DNA from: Edaphochlamys debaryana
Lineage: Eukaryota; Chlorophyta; Chlorophyceae; Chlamydomonadales
Reading direction: 5' to 3'
Assembly (NCBI GenBank): GCA_016858145.1
Contig: JAEHOE010000035.1
Coordinates: 372,001-436,000 of the forward strand
DNA: 64,000 bases
This document shows, in pieces, positions 34,041-45,283 of the stretch (position 1 is its first letter; each line of letters opens with the position of its first letter). The position numbers were made by a program, and so were the translations under genes. The notes below the pieces were generated by a model. The model was not told the DNA's origin, did no database searches, and saw only the letters and a program-made list of their open reading frames with translations.

Positions 34041-36411
34041 ATGCAGTGCCTTCACCGCCCCTGCGCGCGGCCCGCCGCTGCGCGGAGCGTTAGGTCCACC
34101 AAGGTTAGTCTGCATGCCTCGTGTCGCACGGTTGCCAAAGGCGTGGCGCCAACAGGGGCTCGTTGCTTGCAGAGCGCGGTGGTGACCCGCGTCGCCAAGG
34201 TGGAGGAGGCCGCGACGGCCACCAATGGCGCTGTCGCCCCGGCCACTGGTGCCGCTGGAGCCAACATGATGCAGTTTGACGAGCTGTCGGATATCATCAG
34301 GTAACGCTCGCAGGATGGGCATGGCGCCGTCGCGGCTCCCGCTGGGCGCAACTGTGCGAGCCCTGGCCGTGCGAGCTTGTCCAATTGCATACGTATCCAC
34401 CACCGAGGGCCCTGTGCGGGGGAAACGCTCGTGCGTTGCGGGGAAGGCACGTCAGCTCGACAATTTCGCGGGCCTGCACCAGGGCTCAAATCGTCGTTCG
34501 CGGGGCGCACATACGGATAGAACTCCTGATGCTGCGCACGAGAAGTGAACTGGGTGCTGAGCAGGGTGGTGGTGCCCTCCGCAGGCTCGTGCATGACACT
34601 GACATTGTGGAGTTCGAGCTTAAGAGCAAGCGCTTCAGCCTCAGCGTGCGCAAGAAGGAGGCCCTTCAAGCCGAGCAGGCTGCCGCGGCTGCTGCCGCGA
34701 TGCAGGTGGGGTTCGGAGCGCTGCGGGGGGTTGGGGGGTCCCGCACGTTGCGGGGCGTGCCTCGAGCTGCTCTCCTGTGTTCCGAACCCTCTCACGTTCG
34801 TCTCGTCGTGCTACATTTGAACGATGTCCCTATTACCACCCTGAACTTCCGCAGATGATGATGCCGCAGATGATGGCCGCCCCAGTGGCCGCCCCTGCCG
34901 GTAAGCTGTGGTGCCGTTACGCTTGCCCGACAGCCCAGATCCCCCTCGCTATTGGGGTGCTCACACGTGGAGCCCACGGATTCTGCACATAAGGTGGCAG
35001 CCTGCACGTGATGGATGGCATGCGCGGCCGACCCACATGCTCTCACCACATCTGCACGGAGCCTTCTCCCTCCACCACGGATACCGTACGCCGGCACGCC
35101 CAGCACAAGGCCTGCAAACCGCTAGCCGCCCCGCCCTCTAGACCCCACTGCAGCCCCTCTCTCCCCGCCTCGCGAACCACTCACTCCGGCCGCCTCCCTC
35201 CCGGCAGCCCCTGCGCCAGCGGCCGCCCCCGCCCCGGCCCCGGCGCCCGCCGCCGCCGCGCCTGCCCCCGCCCCCGCCCCCGCCGCCGCCCCCGTGGTCA
35301 AGGGCGTGGAGGTGGCCTCCCCCATGGGTGGCACCTTCTACCGCAAGCCCGCCCCGGGCGAGCCCGAGTTCTCCAAGGTGCGGGGCAGAGCGGTCGGCGT
35401 AGGTCTTGGGGTGCGCCTGTTGTGGTCCTGCTTGCCCTCCTCCCGACGGTTCATGCCAGGAGAAGCTCCCTCGAGCGGACACAAACCGTGCAGCAGATAA
35501 CGTTCGGCAGCAATAGCAGTCAGAATGCGTCCTGGGGAGATGCCGCTAACGTATGCGTATGTATGCGTAGCGGTGCAAACACACGCGGTGCAGGGCCATT
35601 GGTCGAGGACGTGGCTGCTCCTCCCATGCGCGCGTCCAGGTCTGGTGGCGCCCCCCGGCTCGACCTCCCGCTGACCCCCGCACACCCCCGCACCGCACCC
35701 ATCGTCGCAGGTCGGCGACAAGGTGAAGAAGGGCCAGACGGTGTGCATCATTGAGGCCATGAAGCTGATGAACGAGATCGAGGTAAGCCATTCGTTTCAC
35801 AGCGGGAGGGTCCGGCGTTGCGTTAGAGTGCTAGGGTCCAGGGCGTAGGGTCTAGTAGCCCAGCGTCGCTGCCCAGGTTGTCGGCGGCTACAAGTCTGGT
35901 CGGGGTGGCGGTCCCTGGCAGCTGCGGCGGCGGTCATGGGCTCGATGCGGCGCTTGGGTGCGGCAGCGTGGCCAGTAGCGCGTGTGTCATTTGGTGGTGG
36001 TAGGCACGTCAGTAGTCGATGGTCGGTAGTAATAGGCTGTTAGTAAGCTGTTGGGGCGGGCATGGCGCGATACGGGGCGTGGACGCAGCAGCAGCGGGGC
36101 CAGTAGCTCGCTCGTGTGCCACACTCGAAGATAGAGCACTAGCGCGCAGCCGGGCAGGATGGGGCGGGCACGGCTGGGAGCTGCAGCGCGCGCGGGCTTG
36201 GGACCTTGCCGCAGCCAACCGCTCGTGGTGTGTCTGCGCGGTCCCGGCTTGCCTTGACTGCCTCCCACCTCCCTCCTCTCAACCCCGCCCTGCCCACTCG
36301 CCCTCCCGCAACTGTCCCCAGGCTGAGGTCGGCGGTGAGATTGTCAAGTTCCTGGTGGAGAACGGGCAGCCCGTGACTGCTGGCCAGCCCCTGCTCATCA
36401 TCAAGCCCTAG
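34041..36411 (+). CDS. BCCP: Biotin carboxyl carrier protein of plastid acetyl-CoA carboxylase
   Basis: Carries the biotin that is carboxylated and then hands CO2 to acetyl-CoA, the first committed step of fatty acid synthesis in the chloroplast. Seven exons in frame: 34041-34103, 34173-34300, 34585-34705, 34855-34900, 35208-35377, 35711-35782 and 36322-36411, giving 229 residues. The N-terminus (MQCLHRPCARPAAARSVRST) looks like an algal chloroplast transit peptide. Residues around 55-95 hold the AccB N-terminal segment (DELSDIIRLVHDTDIVEFEL). An Ala/Pro hinge of about 40 residues follows. The biotinyl domain starts at VASPMGGTFYRKPAPGEPEF and contains IIEAMKLMNEIE, with the biotinylated Lys at about residue 194. 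It ends GQPVTAGQPLLIIKP. Length and order match the family. Confidence 0.95.
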
Positions 36412-38125
36412 AGCGGCTGCGCAGCAGCAGCAGCAGCGGCGTCGTGGCAGCGGCAGCACAGCAGGAGGCGCTGGCGCCAGCTGTGCAGCGCGTTTGCGAT
36501 AGCGGAGGGATGCGGGCTGACCGCGGCCGGCGACCGGCGGCCGCAGCTTATGGCGCGTTGGCACAAGGGCGGCGGAGGGAGACGGAAGCGGAGAAGCGGC
36601 GGCACGCTAGGCCCGGCGCAGCAGCCGGTGCGGGGGGTCGACGAGCCGCCCGCAGGTCCCGGCGCCAGCGTTTTGGGCCGCCGCTGGGAAGGAGCGGCGG
36701 CGGTCTGGCGCCTCCTGCGGGACTGGGCATTGTGACAACAGCGGCTCGCAACGCGGTCTCAAGGGAGCAGGAGGAGGAGGCAGGGAGGGAGGGCGGTTTG
36801 GGCTGTGAGCGGCACTGGGTTGAAAAACAACAAACACGGAAGGAAGAGTTACGGGGCGGGCCTGACATCGTTGTAGTGGAGTGACCACGGACCACGCAAG
36901 TCGGGGGGTTGGGCCCCCGCGCTGGAGTGTCCCCAGGGCGGGGCTTGATCATTGCGCCGGCCGAGTGGTGCCGTACGGAGCCGTGGGGGATCAGTTGGAG
37001 GGCAGGCAACACAACTGGCGCGAAGCTTTCAGGGCTGCAGTTGGCCGCTTTCGCGGCGGGCGGGAGCTGAGGGGCGAAGCGGCTTCTGGCCAGTGCCGTG
37101 GTGCCACGTCACGGTGGCCTGATCTCGACTGGGGGCAGGCGTGTGTGCTTGGCGTGGGGCAGCACAGCCTGCATGGAGGGACGCAAGGCCCCGGCTGGGA
37201 ACGCGTGTTTAACATAACGACGTGGGCCCTGCATGCTGCCCTCCTGACCCCGCTTGCGGCAGCTGCCACGTGCCAGTGGCATTCGCGTGCCGCATAAGAG
37301 ATAGTGCGTGATATAAGGTTGCAAGACAAACCCACGCAAAAAGCAGTCGTGTGCGTTGAACGGAAGACTACTCAAGCCAACGGACTGACTCCACTGCACT
37401 CGATGCTCCTGCGCATACATCGCCCAGTATTTACATCGCCAGCACACCCCTCGGCGCTACGCTGCACGGCCCCTGCGAGCACAGAAACCCTCGCCGCCCT
37501 CAGTACCCGAACAGCCCGGTCTCCCATGCACATGGACACGTGCGGCAGGACCGGTGTGCAGCCTGCCTTGGAAACACGTGGAAGCGCATTGGCATCAGGC
37601 GATCCAAGCCCCGCTGCCTGTTCATAACACGCAATTGAACTTCGGGTTCCGACAAACGACATTCAGTATTCACCCCATGCAGCGTCATGTGGCATCTGCT
37701 CCCTGGCCCTGGCCCACATCCAGGAGCCAGCTTTTCCAATCATTACTTACCCGGGGGCACACACAGCAGAGGTGTGTGCAATACACGAGCAGTGCCTCTC
37801 TACACAATACCCGGCAACTTTGGCCTTCAAAGCCTCCCCAGCCACCGCCGGCGGGACAAGTCCACCTTGACGACCGATTCCTCTCGTGCTGCGGTGAACA
37901 CATCACACTACTGCCCTGGTCGTGCTTTCTCTGTTTACGGTTTCTCGGGGGAAGGCCGCCATGCGCGTGGGTTGCCCTCTGGCACTGACGCCAGCGGCTG
38001 CCCTTCAATGCCTCTCTCAGCGCTCTCTCGAGGTGTGGGGCCCTCACGACCCGTCCGCTGCTTACAGCTCGCCCACACCCATACCCGCGCCCGCTGCGGT
38101 GTTGACCGTGACTCCAGAGAGCGCG
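36412..38125. other. Intergenic region between convergent BCCP and kinase genes
   Basis: About 1.7 kb holding both 3' UTRs. No gene is supported. A minus-strand TGTAA at 37431-37435 is a candidate poly(A) signal for the kinase. No plus-strand TGTAA was seen for BCCP. Confidence 0.4.
37431..37435 (-). terminator. Candidate TGTAA poly(A) signal for the receptor kinase
   Basis: TTACA on the plus strand, about 690 bases beyond the kinase stop codon at 38126. Assigned by position only. Confidence 0.35.
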
Positions 38126-41100
38126 TCATGGCGTTCGCTGCCTGCCGTGGCCGAGAACAGCGGATCGCTGGCGGCACCGCGCCCCGTGCTGCTGGCGGGG
38201 TCGTACGGCTCTGCGTGCACGTGGCACTAGGGCCTCCCCGGCCGCCGCCCAGTGGGGCTGCACTTCCTCCACGGAACGAAACACCTGGGGAAGGGGCGGA
38301 AGGCGCACGAGTACGGCAAAGTACGGCAGGGGCACGATGCACGAATGTCATGGGAAGCAGGAACAGGGTGATTCAACGGGGGGACCTCTGCAGTCAGGGC
38401 CGGGCCACACCGCGCGCAAGCCCCTCCCACTCCCTACCTTCTCACGCGACGAGCCGGCGGCGGCTGAGTCAGACGGTTGCGTGGTGGAGGGGGCGGCATC
38501 GCTGGGCCCATGGCTGAGCGAGGGCGTGGAGGGGCCTGCGTCGGCTGACGTTGGGGCCGTCTGATCGGGAGGGGCGGCCATCTGCATTGGGGGCACGGTT
38601 TTAGGTGGGATGAACGAGCGGGTGAGCCTGATGCAATGAAGCGGAAGTGCGGGAGCAGCTAGCAGCCTCCCCCGTGCGCTGCTACACTGCAGAGTCCCGA
38701 CCCGCTCACCTGTTCTCTGGCCAGCAGCAGTTGCTTGACGGTCTCAGCAGCTGCGGGCCGGCGCCTCGGCTCCTGATCGAAGCACTGAGGAGGGGTCCGC
38801 GGGCGGAACAGGGCAGTGCGGGCCGTAACACAGCTTTCGTGTACAACATGCTCGGTCATGTGCCGTACACCGTACGTCGTACCTGCTGCATGAGGCGCAT
38901 GACTTTGTTCGGCACCGCCCCCGCGCCCCGGGCGGTGTGCACGTCCATCAGGGGCGGCCTGGCGCCGTGCAGCTGCACCCTCAGCGCAATGGCCAGCGGG
39001 GCAAGGCCCTGGGGGGCGGAGAGGAGGCCCGAGCGTCAGTCCCGGATGGCGAGGCCAGGGAAGCACCGGTAAGCACGTCCTCACCTCCCATGGCGTGTGC
39101 CCAACCAGCATCTCCCTGCAACGGTCGGGCACACGGAGTGATTACGGGTCATGGCGTACAAGTGGTAACAACCCCATACCCCTGCCTGGGTGTCACATGC
39201 AATGCGGGTCAGCGCGTCAGCCTCGGATATAAGGTTGCGGGCCCGCCCGGTCTCACCACAGCAGCACGCCAAAGGAGTACATGTCGGCGGCGTGCGTGAC
39301 CACGTGGTTGCTGACGTCGAAGCTGCGGGCGAAGGTGCCACGTGTCAGACCCAGCGTCGAAGCCATTGCTGCAACCGCCCAAGCCCTGACTCACCACTCG
39401 GGGGCTGTGTAGGCGGCCTGCACAGAGCAGCCCATGCCGGGGCAGGGGGTTAGCATGGGAATGCTCAGCCCGCCCGGCACACAGCAGCACGAGCACAGCT
39501 ATGGCCCCCGGCCCTCCGCCGTGACACCCACGCACCGTGCCCGCCTCTGGGTGTGCGGTGGACTGATGCGTGGCGCGCAGCCGCGCAAGTCCGAAGTCCG
39601 TGAGTTTCACCTCGAGGCGAGACGTGCCGTAGCCAGATACGAGCACGTTGGCGGGCTGGGGGCGGGTGTGGGGCGTGTGGCAAGAAGGGGGCGTGTGGGG
39701 CACGTGCGGCATGCTCAGGCTCTGGGGCTCCTCTCTCACCCTGCTGCCTCCTCCCTGTCCCGCCTCCTGACTGGCCCTCTGCTGGCTGACTCCTTCCGGA
39801 TGTGTCGCGGCCCTGTCCTGCCCCCCTCCTGCCCCGCCCGAGTCCCGGTTTGCCTTGATGTCTTTGTGCACGATGGTGGGGTGGAGATAGGCCAGCCCTG
39901 AAGCGCCGTGTGTGGCGATGGTGAGGACCTGACGGGAGGCGGGCACGCGGGGCAAGAGTGGCCAAGAGTTGACAGCCGCAGCCGGCAGCACAAGAATGTA
40001 TCGTCACTAGGGTGCGGTTGTAGAGCAGTTTGGCCAGGCTAGTTTCCATCAGCTCCAAAACCTGAGGGCGGTGGATTCAGAGCCAGGGCCTTTAGGATCA
40101 GAAGCAAGTTTGGCAAATTCAGGCCTTGGCACTTCGTTGTGGTAGGAGTAAGAGTCTTGCTGGGACGTGGAAGCCCCGAACATTGATCCATCCCATTGCG
40201 TCGCTCACCAGACCCATCCGCGGCGGTGTGACGCATGCCGCCAGGAGCCGTACCACGTTGGGGTGGGACACGCGGCCAAGCACCTCCACCTAAGGAAGGC
40301 GCAGCAACAGACGGCCATCAGCAAGCCGTATGTGACGCCCTTCCTCCTTGCTCCATGCGACCCACCTCCTGCCGCAGGCACTCCGCAGCCTGTGTAAGCT
40401 CCGCCGGGTGCAAGCCAGGGCCCCAGAGGCCGGTAAGTACCTGCGGCCGGCGCAGTCGGGGGGTCATCTCACACGATATGAGCTTGGCATTTTCCCGCGC
40501 AAGTCGCCAGCTGCCATACACCCCGCGGGTATCAGCCCTGCTGCAAGGTACCCCTGGGCAAGATCTGATCTGCCGTACCTTGACCGCAACGCGCTGGCCT
40601 CTGAACTCCCCCTCGTACACCTTGCCGAATGCGCCCGCCCCCAGCAGCCGCGGACCAAGCGTCACAGCCTCATCGGCCGTCGCGGGCTGAGCCGCCCCTG
40701 GCCCCTGCATGGAGACAGAGGCGGGGTTTTGTTGATGACACGAGGGGCCAGAGTCAAGCACAGGCCTCGTCTTTTACACCTGCTTTTCTCACTGGACCTC
40801 TCACCGGTGGGCTTGAGTCGCGAGGCGCGACCGGAGCGCCCAGGCCCTGCCCGGTCGCCGCCGCCTCTGGACGCTCATCGGCATCTGCGCCTCCCACAAA
40901 GTCCACCCATGCCGCAATGCAGGGCGTATAGGGAGACACCACAGAAGTCACTGCGAGAGGGCGAAACATGGCACAGGGGAAGAGGTCAGGCGGGGCGTCC
41001 TCGCGGGGTGGGGCACGGCAGGGCAGCATGCGGCGAGTCGGTGGCAGACCCTTCAATTGCCGCAGCATACATGTACGACACCCGTACGGCATGACTCACT

Positions 41101-44100
41101 CATGTCACTCATCGTCGTCCCCAGCAAGGCTGCGTGCTTCTGTGTCGTGACACTGACGCCGGTGGCGAGCAAGCCAGCGGGGTCCACGGCCGTCCCCGCC
41201 GAGCCGTCGCCGGTCAGGGCCGCGGTGCCGCCCGTCTCTCTCTGGAAGGCGCCCTTGGGGCTGGCGCCAGGCGATAGCTTCACTACTTTAGCCCCTGCTG
41301 CGGTTGGAGAGGCCTGGCACAACTGTATCACAACGCTGGACTGCGCGGTTGCGCTGCCCGGGAAGCCCCCATGATCGCGCTGACAGGGCCTGTGGGACAG
41401 TGGGATAGGGCGGGGCCGGTGCGGGAGGTGACGATCGGGTGCAAGCTGGGGTGGGGATAGGAGGCAGGGGCAGGCCGAGCGCTGACGGACCCACCAGCTG
41501 CAGCCGTCGCGGCCCCCAGCCTCTGGCGCCTCGGCCGCAGCCCCCTTCCTCCGCTTGAGCCGAGAACGCTGCACGTGCAGCACGCCAGCCACGGCAAGAG
41601 CCAGGATCGCCAGCCCGCCTGCACACACATGCACCAAGGAGGAGCTGGTCAGTCGGAGGCTAAGGCGCCGCTTACCAGACTGCTTGGCTGCAGTGGCCGG
41701 GCCATAAACGTACAGCAGACTCACCGCAAATGCTCGCCACGATGACTCCTGCCAGCTCAGCGTCACTCAGACCTCCGCCACCGCCACCGCCTCCTCCGCT
41801 GCCGCTGGATGTGCCTGCATCGACCGGTATGCCTACCGATGGCACGATGCTGCTGCCGTTGAGGCGCTGGAGCATGTAGGCCTGCGGTGGACGGGAAGGC
41901 AGGCAGGGCCAAAGGATGTGTTGGCGTGGGTCGAGGCACGGATCGAGCACCATTTATGCCCTGCGTCCATCAAGCCCAGCGTACGACCGCAGGCCCTTGC
42001 CGTACAAGCCGTGCCGTACCCTGAAACGCGACATGAGGCAGCCCAAGCCGCCTGAGGTCTCCTGTGCAGGTTGAGGGGGCGCGCAGGGGGGGCTGTGCAT
42101 TAAGGCATGCGCGGTGCGCGGCGGTCATGCTGCTGCACTCCCACAAGCGGTGCTCACATGCCCCACGCACTCACGCACCAGACAGGCTCGCGAGACGACC
42201 TCCAAGCACAGCGCATGGTTGCGCACCATACGGTTCTGTTCGTGTTGGGGGGGGGGCATGGGGTGCGGGGGTCAAGCTGCTGTGTGTCATGGGACGGAAA
42301 GCGGCTCAGGCTCATCATGCAGCCGTACGCGGACTCTATGCCGACCGATGGGCGGCCGCGGCGGCGTCCGGGCGTTGTCCCTTGATTGCGCTTCATCTTC
42401 GCAGGCTACCATATCTCTCGTGTCCAGACCGGCCCTGAAATCCAATCCCAAGTCTGCCTCGCACCCACTGAGGGACGTCGTGCGCGCTGCCCCTGCCTGT
42501 TGTCTGATGTGCTTCAGGGTTCCCGCACCTCGCTCGTCACATGGACACGCAACTCACCACCGTCGAGCTCCGCCACGGCCCTCGCTTCAGGTCTCCGTCG
42601 TTCCAAACCAGCTGCATGCACGTGGGACAGGCCCCGGGTGCGTGGGGGCGGGGTGGGAAGGGCGAGGGATCAGGGAGGGGATGGGCGAGGAAATCCGCAC
42701 TTCCCTCCATGCCCCCTTCAACCCCCGCCTTGCACGCTACCCCGGAGAGGCAAGCAGGGTCTCCTGCCTTGCCCCGCCTTGCAACCTGACCTCACCGGTG
42801 CCGCAAAATCCTCGTATAGCTCCACCTGAGCCCAGCACCGCTGCAGCGGCGGCGCATCCGTGTCGTTGGAGCACGGCCCGAACGGCGGCCCTCGGCCGCC
42901 GTCGCCATGCAGAGCGGTACCCGCCGCCCGCAGCTCGTCCGGCACGCCTGGCAGTAGCCGCAGGGTGTTATTCCCAGGGTACAGCTGTGACACACGGTCG
43001 ACGGTTGGCAGCACCTGCCTGCGGTGGCGGCGGTTGACGGTTGGAGGCAGGTGTGCATGGGCTGGCCGATAGATAGCGGCACCGCTGACGGACAATGGAC
43101 AATGTCAATCCAGCCCCAATCGCAGCGAATTCGATTACGACGCCCACTCCCTTCCGCCCAGCACGCGTCGGACAGCTTACTGCAGCATGGCCCCTGGTAA
43201 GCACGCCGGTTCGATGTACACGCACTCCTCAAAGGCTACAACGTTGATAGCCGAGGGCTTTATGTCCATGGGGGAGTACGGTATGGTGACGGGAGGAGCG
43301 CTGGAGTTCAATTGGCAGGAAATGAGAGCTCACAACTTAGCACTTGGGTGGGCATGCAGCAGCAAGTTTGGGTACAGGCCTTCATGTTTGCTGGTCCTGT
43401 CAACCACGACACCAGCAGCGCATTCTGACGCATCCCAAGCGCTGAGGGCCGAGGGCTCGGGCACATATGAGGCTCAGCCATGTCTTACCACCGGCTCAAT
43501 AAAGGTTGTGCCTGCGCCCAGGGCAAAGCAACGTGCGTGAGGGGTAAGGATTAGACGTTGGTGTCCGACGGCGCCATGGAGCCCGCAGCGCCGCATGCAT
43601 CTCCTCTACGCCTCATGACGGCATCCGACGTCCAACCCTACACGTTCCACTGCCAACCCAGCAAGCTAACGCGGTGATCCCGTCGCCCCAGGGGCTAGCA
43701 GGCTGCCACCTGCAGCTGTGTAAACCCCTTGAGCTAGCTGCTCGGTTGCGCACCTGAGCCCCCATTGCTGCCATCGGTGTAGTCCACCACCAGCAACCAG
43801 CGGAAGGTCAGAACGGTGCCGGGGAGCAGCCGCACCTGTGCGAGCATGAGTGAACACGCGACCGCCGAGGAACTAAGAGCTGACTAAGAGGCCGAGGCAC
43901 GGGCCGAGAAAGCTACGTGCCGAAACCCTACGTTCGCCGCGCCTCCCAGCCCACAACCGGCAAGCTACTTCACAGCACCTTACCTTCCTGTGATGCAAGG
44001 TGCACACGCACGAGGCAAGGGGAATGGTTGATTCAGGCGGGTCGTGTTGATTGCCAGGTGGGGTCAGGTGTGCAAGTTGGGAACGCACCCGTGCAGAAAC

Positions 44101-44375
44101 CCAAGACCCAGGATGTGCCGTCGCGCAGCTGACGGTCCACGCACGGTGACGTTGCGTTTAAGCACCAGCGCGGGTGAGTAGCTGCAAAGCGGGCGGGCAC
44201 CATTCGAGCCAGTTGACACAACGACCTCATATTGCTGTTGTTTTTGTTTGCCAACATGCCTGTTGAACATCTCCTCTGATACTGCTGTGCTGGGCGACGT
44301 CAAAATTAGCTCGGTGGGCCCCTCCTCCTCAGCGAGGGCAGCGACAAGCGCTTCTCCCGAAGCCACGTCTCGGGA
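38126..44375 (-). CDS. Receptor-like TKL protein kinase (5' end uncertain)
   Basis: A single-pass receptor-type kinase. From the 5' side: about 44090-44375 (ALVAALAEEEGPTELILTS, then LKRNVTVRG), 43754-43835 (VRLLPGTVLTF), about 43181-43250 (CVYIEPACLPGAMLQ), 42796-43018 (ends PPLQRCWAQVELYEDFAAP), 41725-41881 and 41495-41618 (membrane helix GGLAILALAVAGVLHV, then basic RSRLKRRKG), 41100-41389 and 40805-40950 (linker). Kinase exons: 40579-40704 (LGAGAFGKVYEG, RVAVK), 40366-40440, 40209-40289, 40008-40061, 39854-39928 (IVHKDIK), 39536-39655 (PANVLV, LTDFGLARL), 39395-39417 (23-base exon), 39257-39322 (ADMYSFGVLLW), 39085-39115, 38883-39008, 38710-38784, 38438-38581 and 38126-38284. The catalytic loop reads HKD where most kinases have HRD. 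Ectodomain motifs resemble those of the expanded Chlamydomonas TKL family. The first exons and signal peptide are not resolved. Confidence 0.82.
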
Positions 44376-45283
44376 TGCAGCATATGAGCGTTACAATGTG
44401 GAGCATGATACAAGGAGGATTGCAAATACAGCAGTTCTGCCCGACAGCGTTCGCGTGCGCATTCTCTTCACGGGGGTTTGCCTGTTTGTCTCTACATAAG
44501 GACACTAAGAGTTACGCGGTATGTGTGTGTCGGTCGGCGAATGTAGTGCCGATGCGCGATCAGGGTACGTCTCTCGGGTTTCACCTGTTGGATGACCAGG
44601 CTTGGCCTAGGCAAGACACCCGAGGCAAGATGCATCGCTTAAGCCGCGGACTAGCATGGTGTAGGGGAGGGCGCTCTCGGCCTGGTTGCCGCTGACGGAC
44701 CGAATCAAAGTCACGCGCAGTCGCACTGGAGAAACACAGAAACGTGTACTGCCCTGGTGAACCGGGAGAGCGGGTGCTGCGAGACGATCAGGGCCGGAGG
44801 CAGGGAAGGAGAGGGGCTGAAAGGGGCCACCATGGGCCCACAAATAAAGGGCCCGCGTCAGCTGGGGGGCGACGCCGGGCGACGCCGGGCCACGCGCGCA
44901 AGCCCGTTTCACACATTTTTGCGTCGTCACCGACACTCTTCGGGTCGCAGTCAAGACCGCTGAGCGCATGAAGTGCCGAGCTGCTGTCGCTGGCTGTCAT
45001 GGCACTCGGGTTCGGCTGCGGTCGTGTGCGGTGGTCGGACGACCTCAAGCGAATAGAATAGGTCAACCCGATAACATTCTTCGGCGTTCCTTTCTCGGCT
45101 AGGAGCAGCGCCCAGGATGCCCCAGGAAGTGTGAACCAGTGTGAACGGACGCGCATGGATGGATGGGAATCCAATGCGTCAGCCCGCCGATTGTGAGAAG
45201 CTCCATAGCTCCCTGCAACATAATCTGTGTTGAACGTAGGCTTCCTCACAAGTAGAAGGGCGTGTTGTAGAGGGCCGCGCACC
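44376..45283. other. Divergent region between kinase and fasciclin genes
   Basis: About 0.9 kb that should contain the unresolved first exon(s) and promoter of the kinase and the promoter of the fasciclin gene. A ten-base direct repeat (GCGACGCCGG twice) lies at 44869-44888. No other gene is supported. Confidence 0.35.

Noticed and set aside
42114..43037. Plus-strand open frame of 307 codons
   Set aside because: It overlaps a well-supported minus-strand exon of the kinase (42796-43018) and an intron, and has no motif.
44607..44969. Minus-strand frame upstream of the kinase considered as its first exon
   Set aside because: It has no signal peptide-like hydrophobic run and no donor that joins in phase to 44375.
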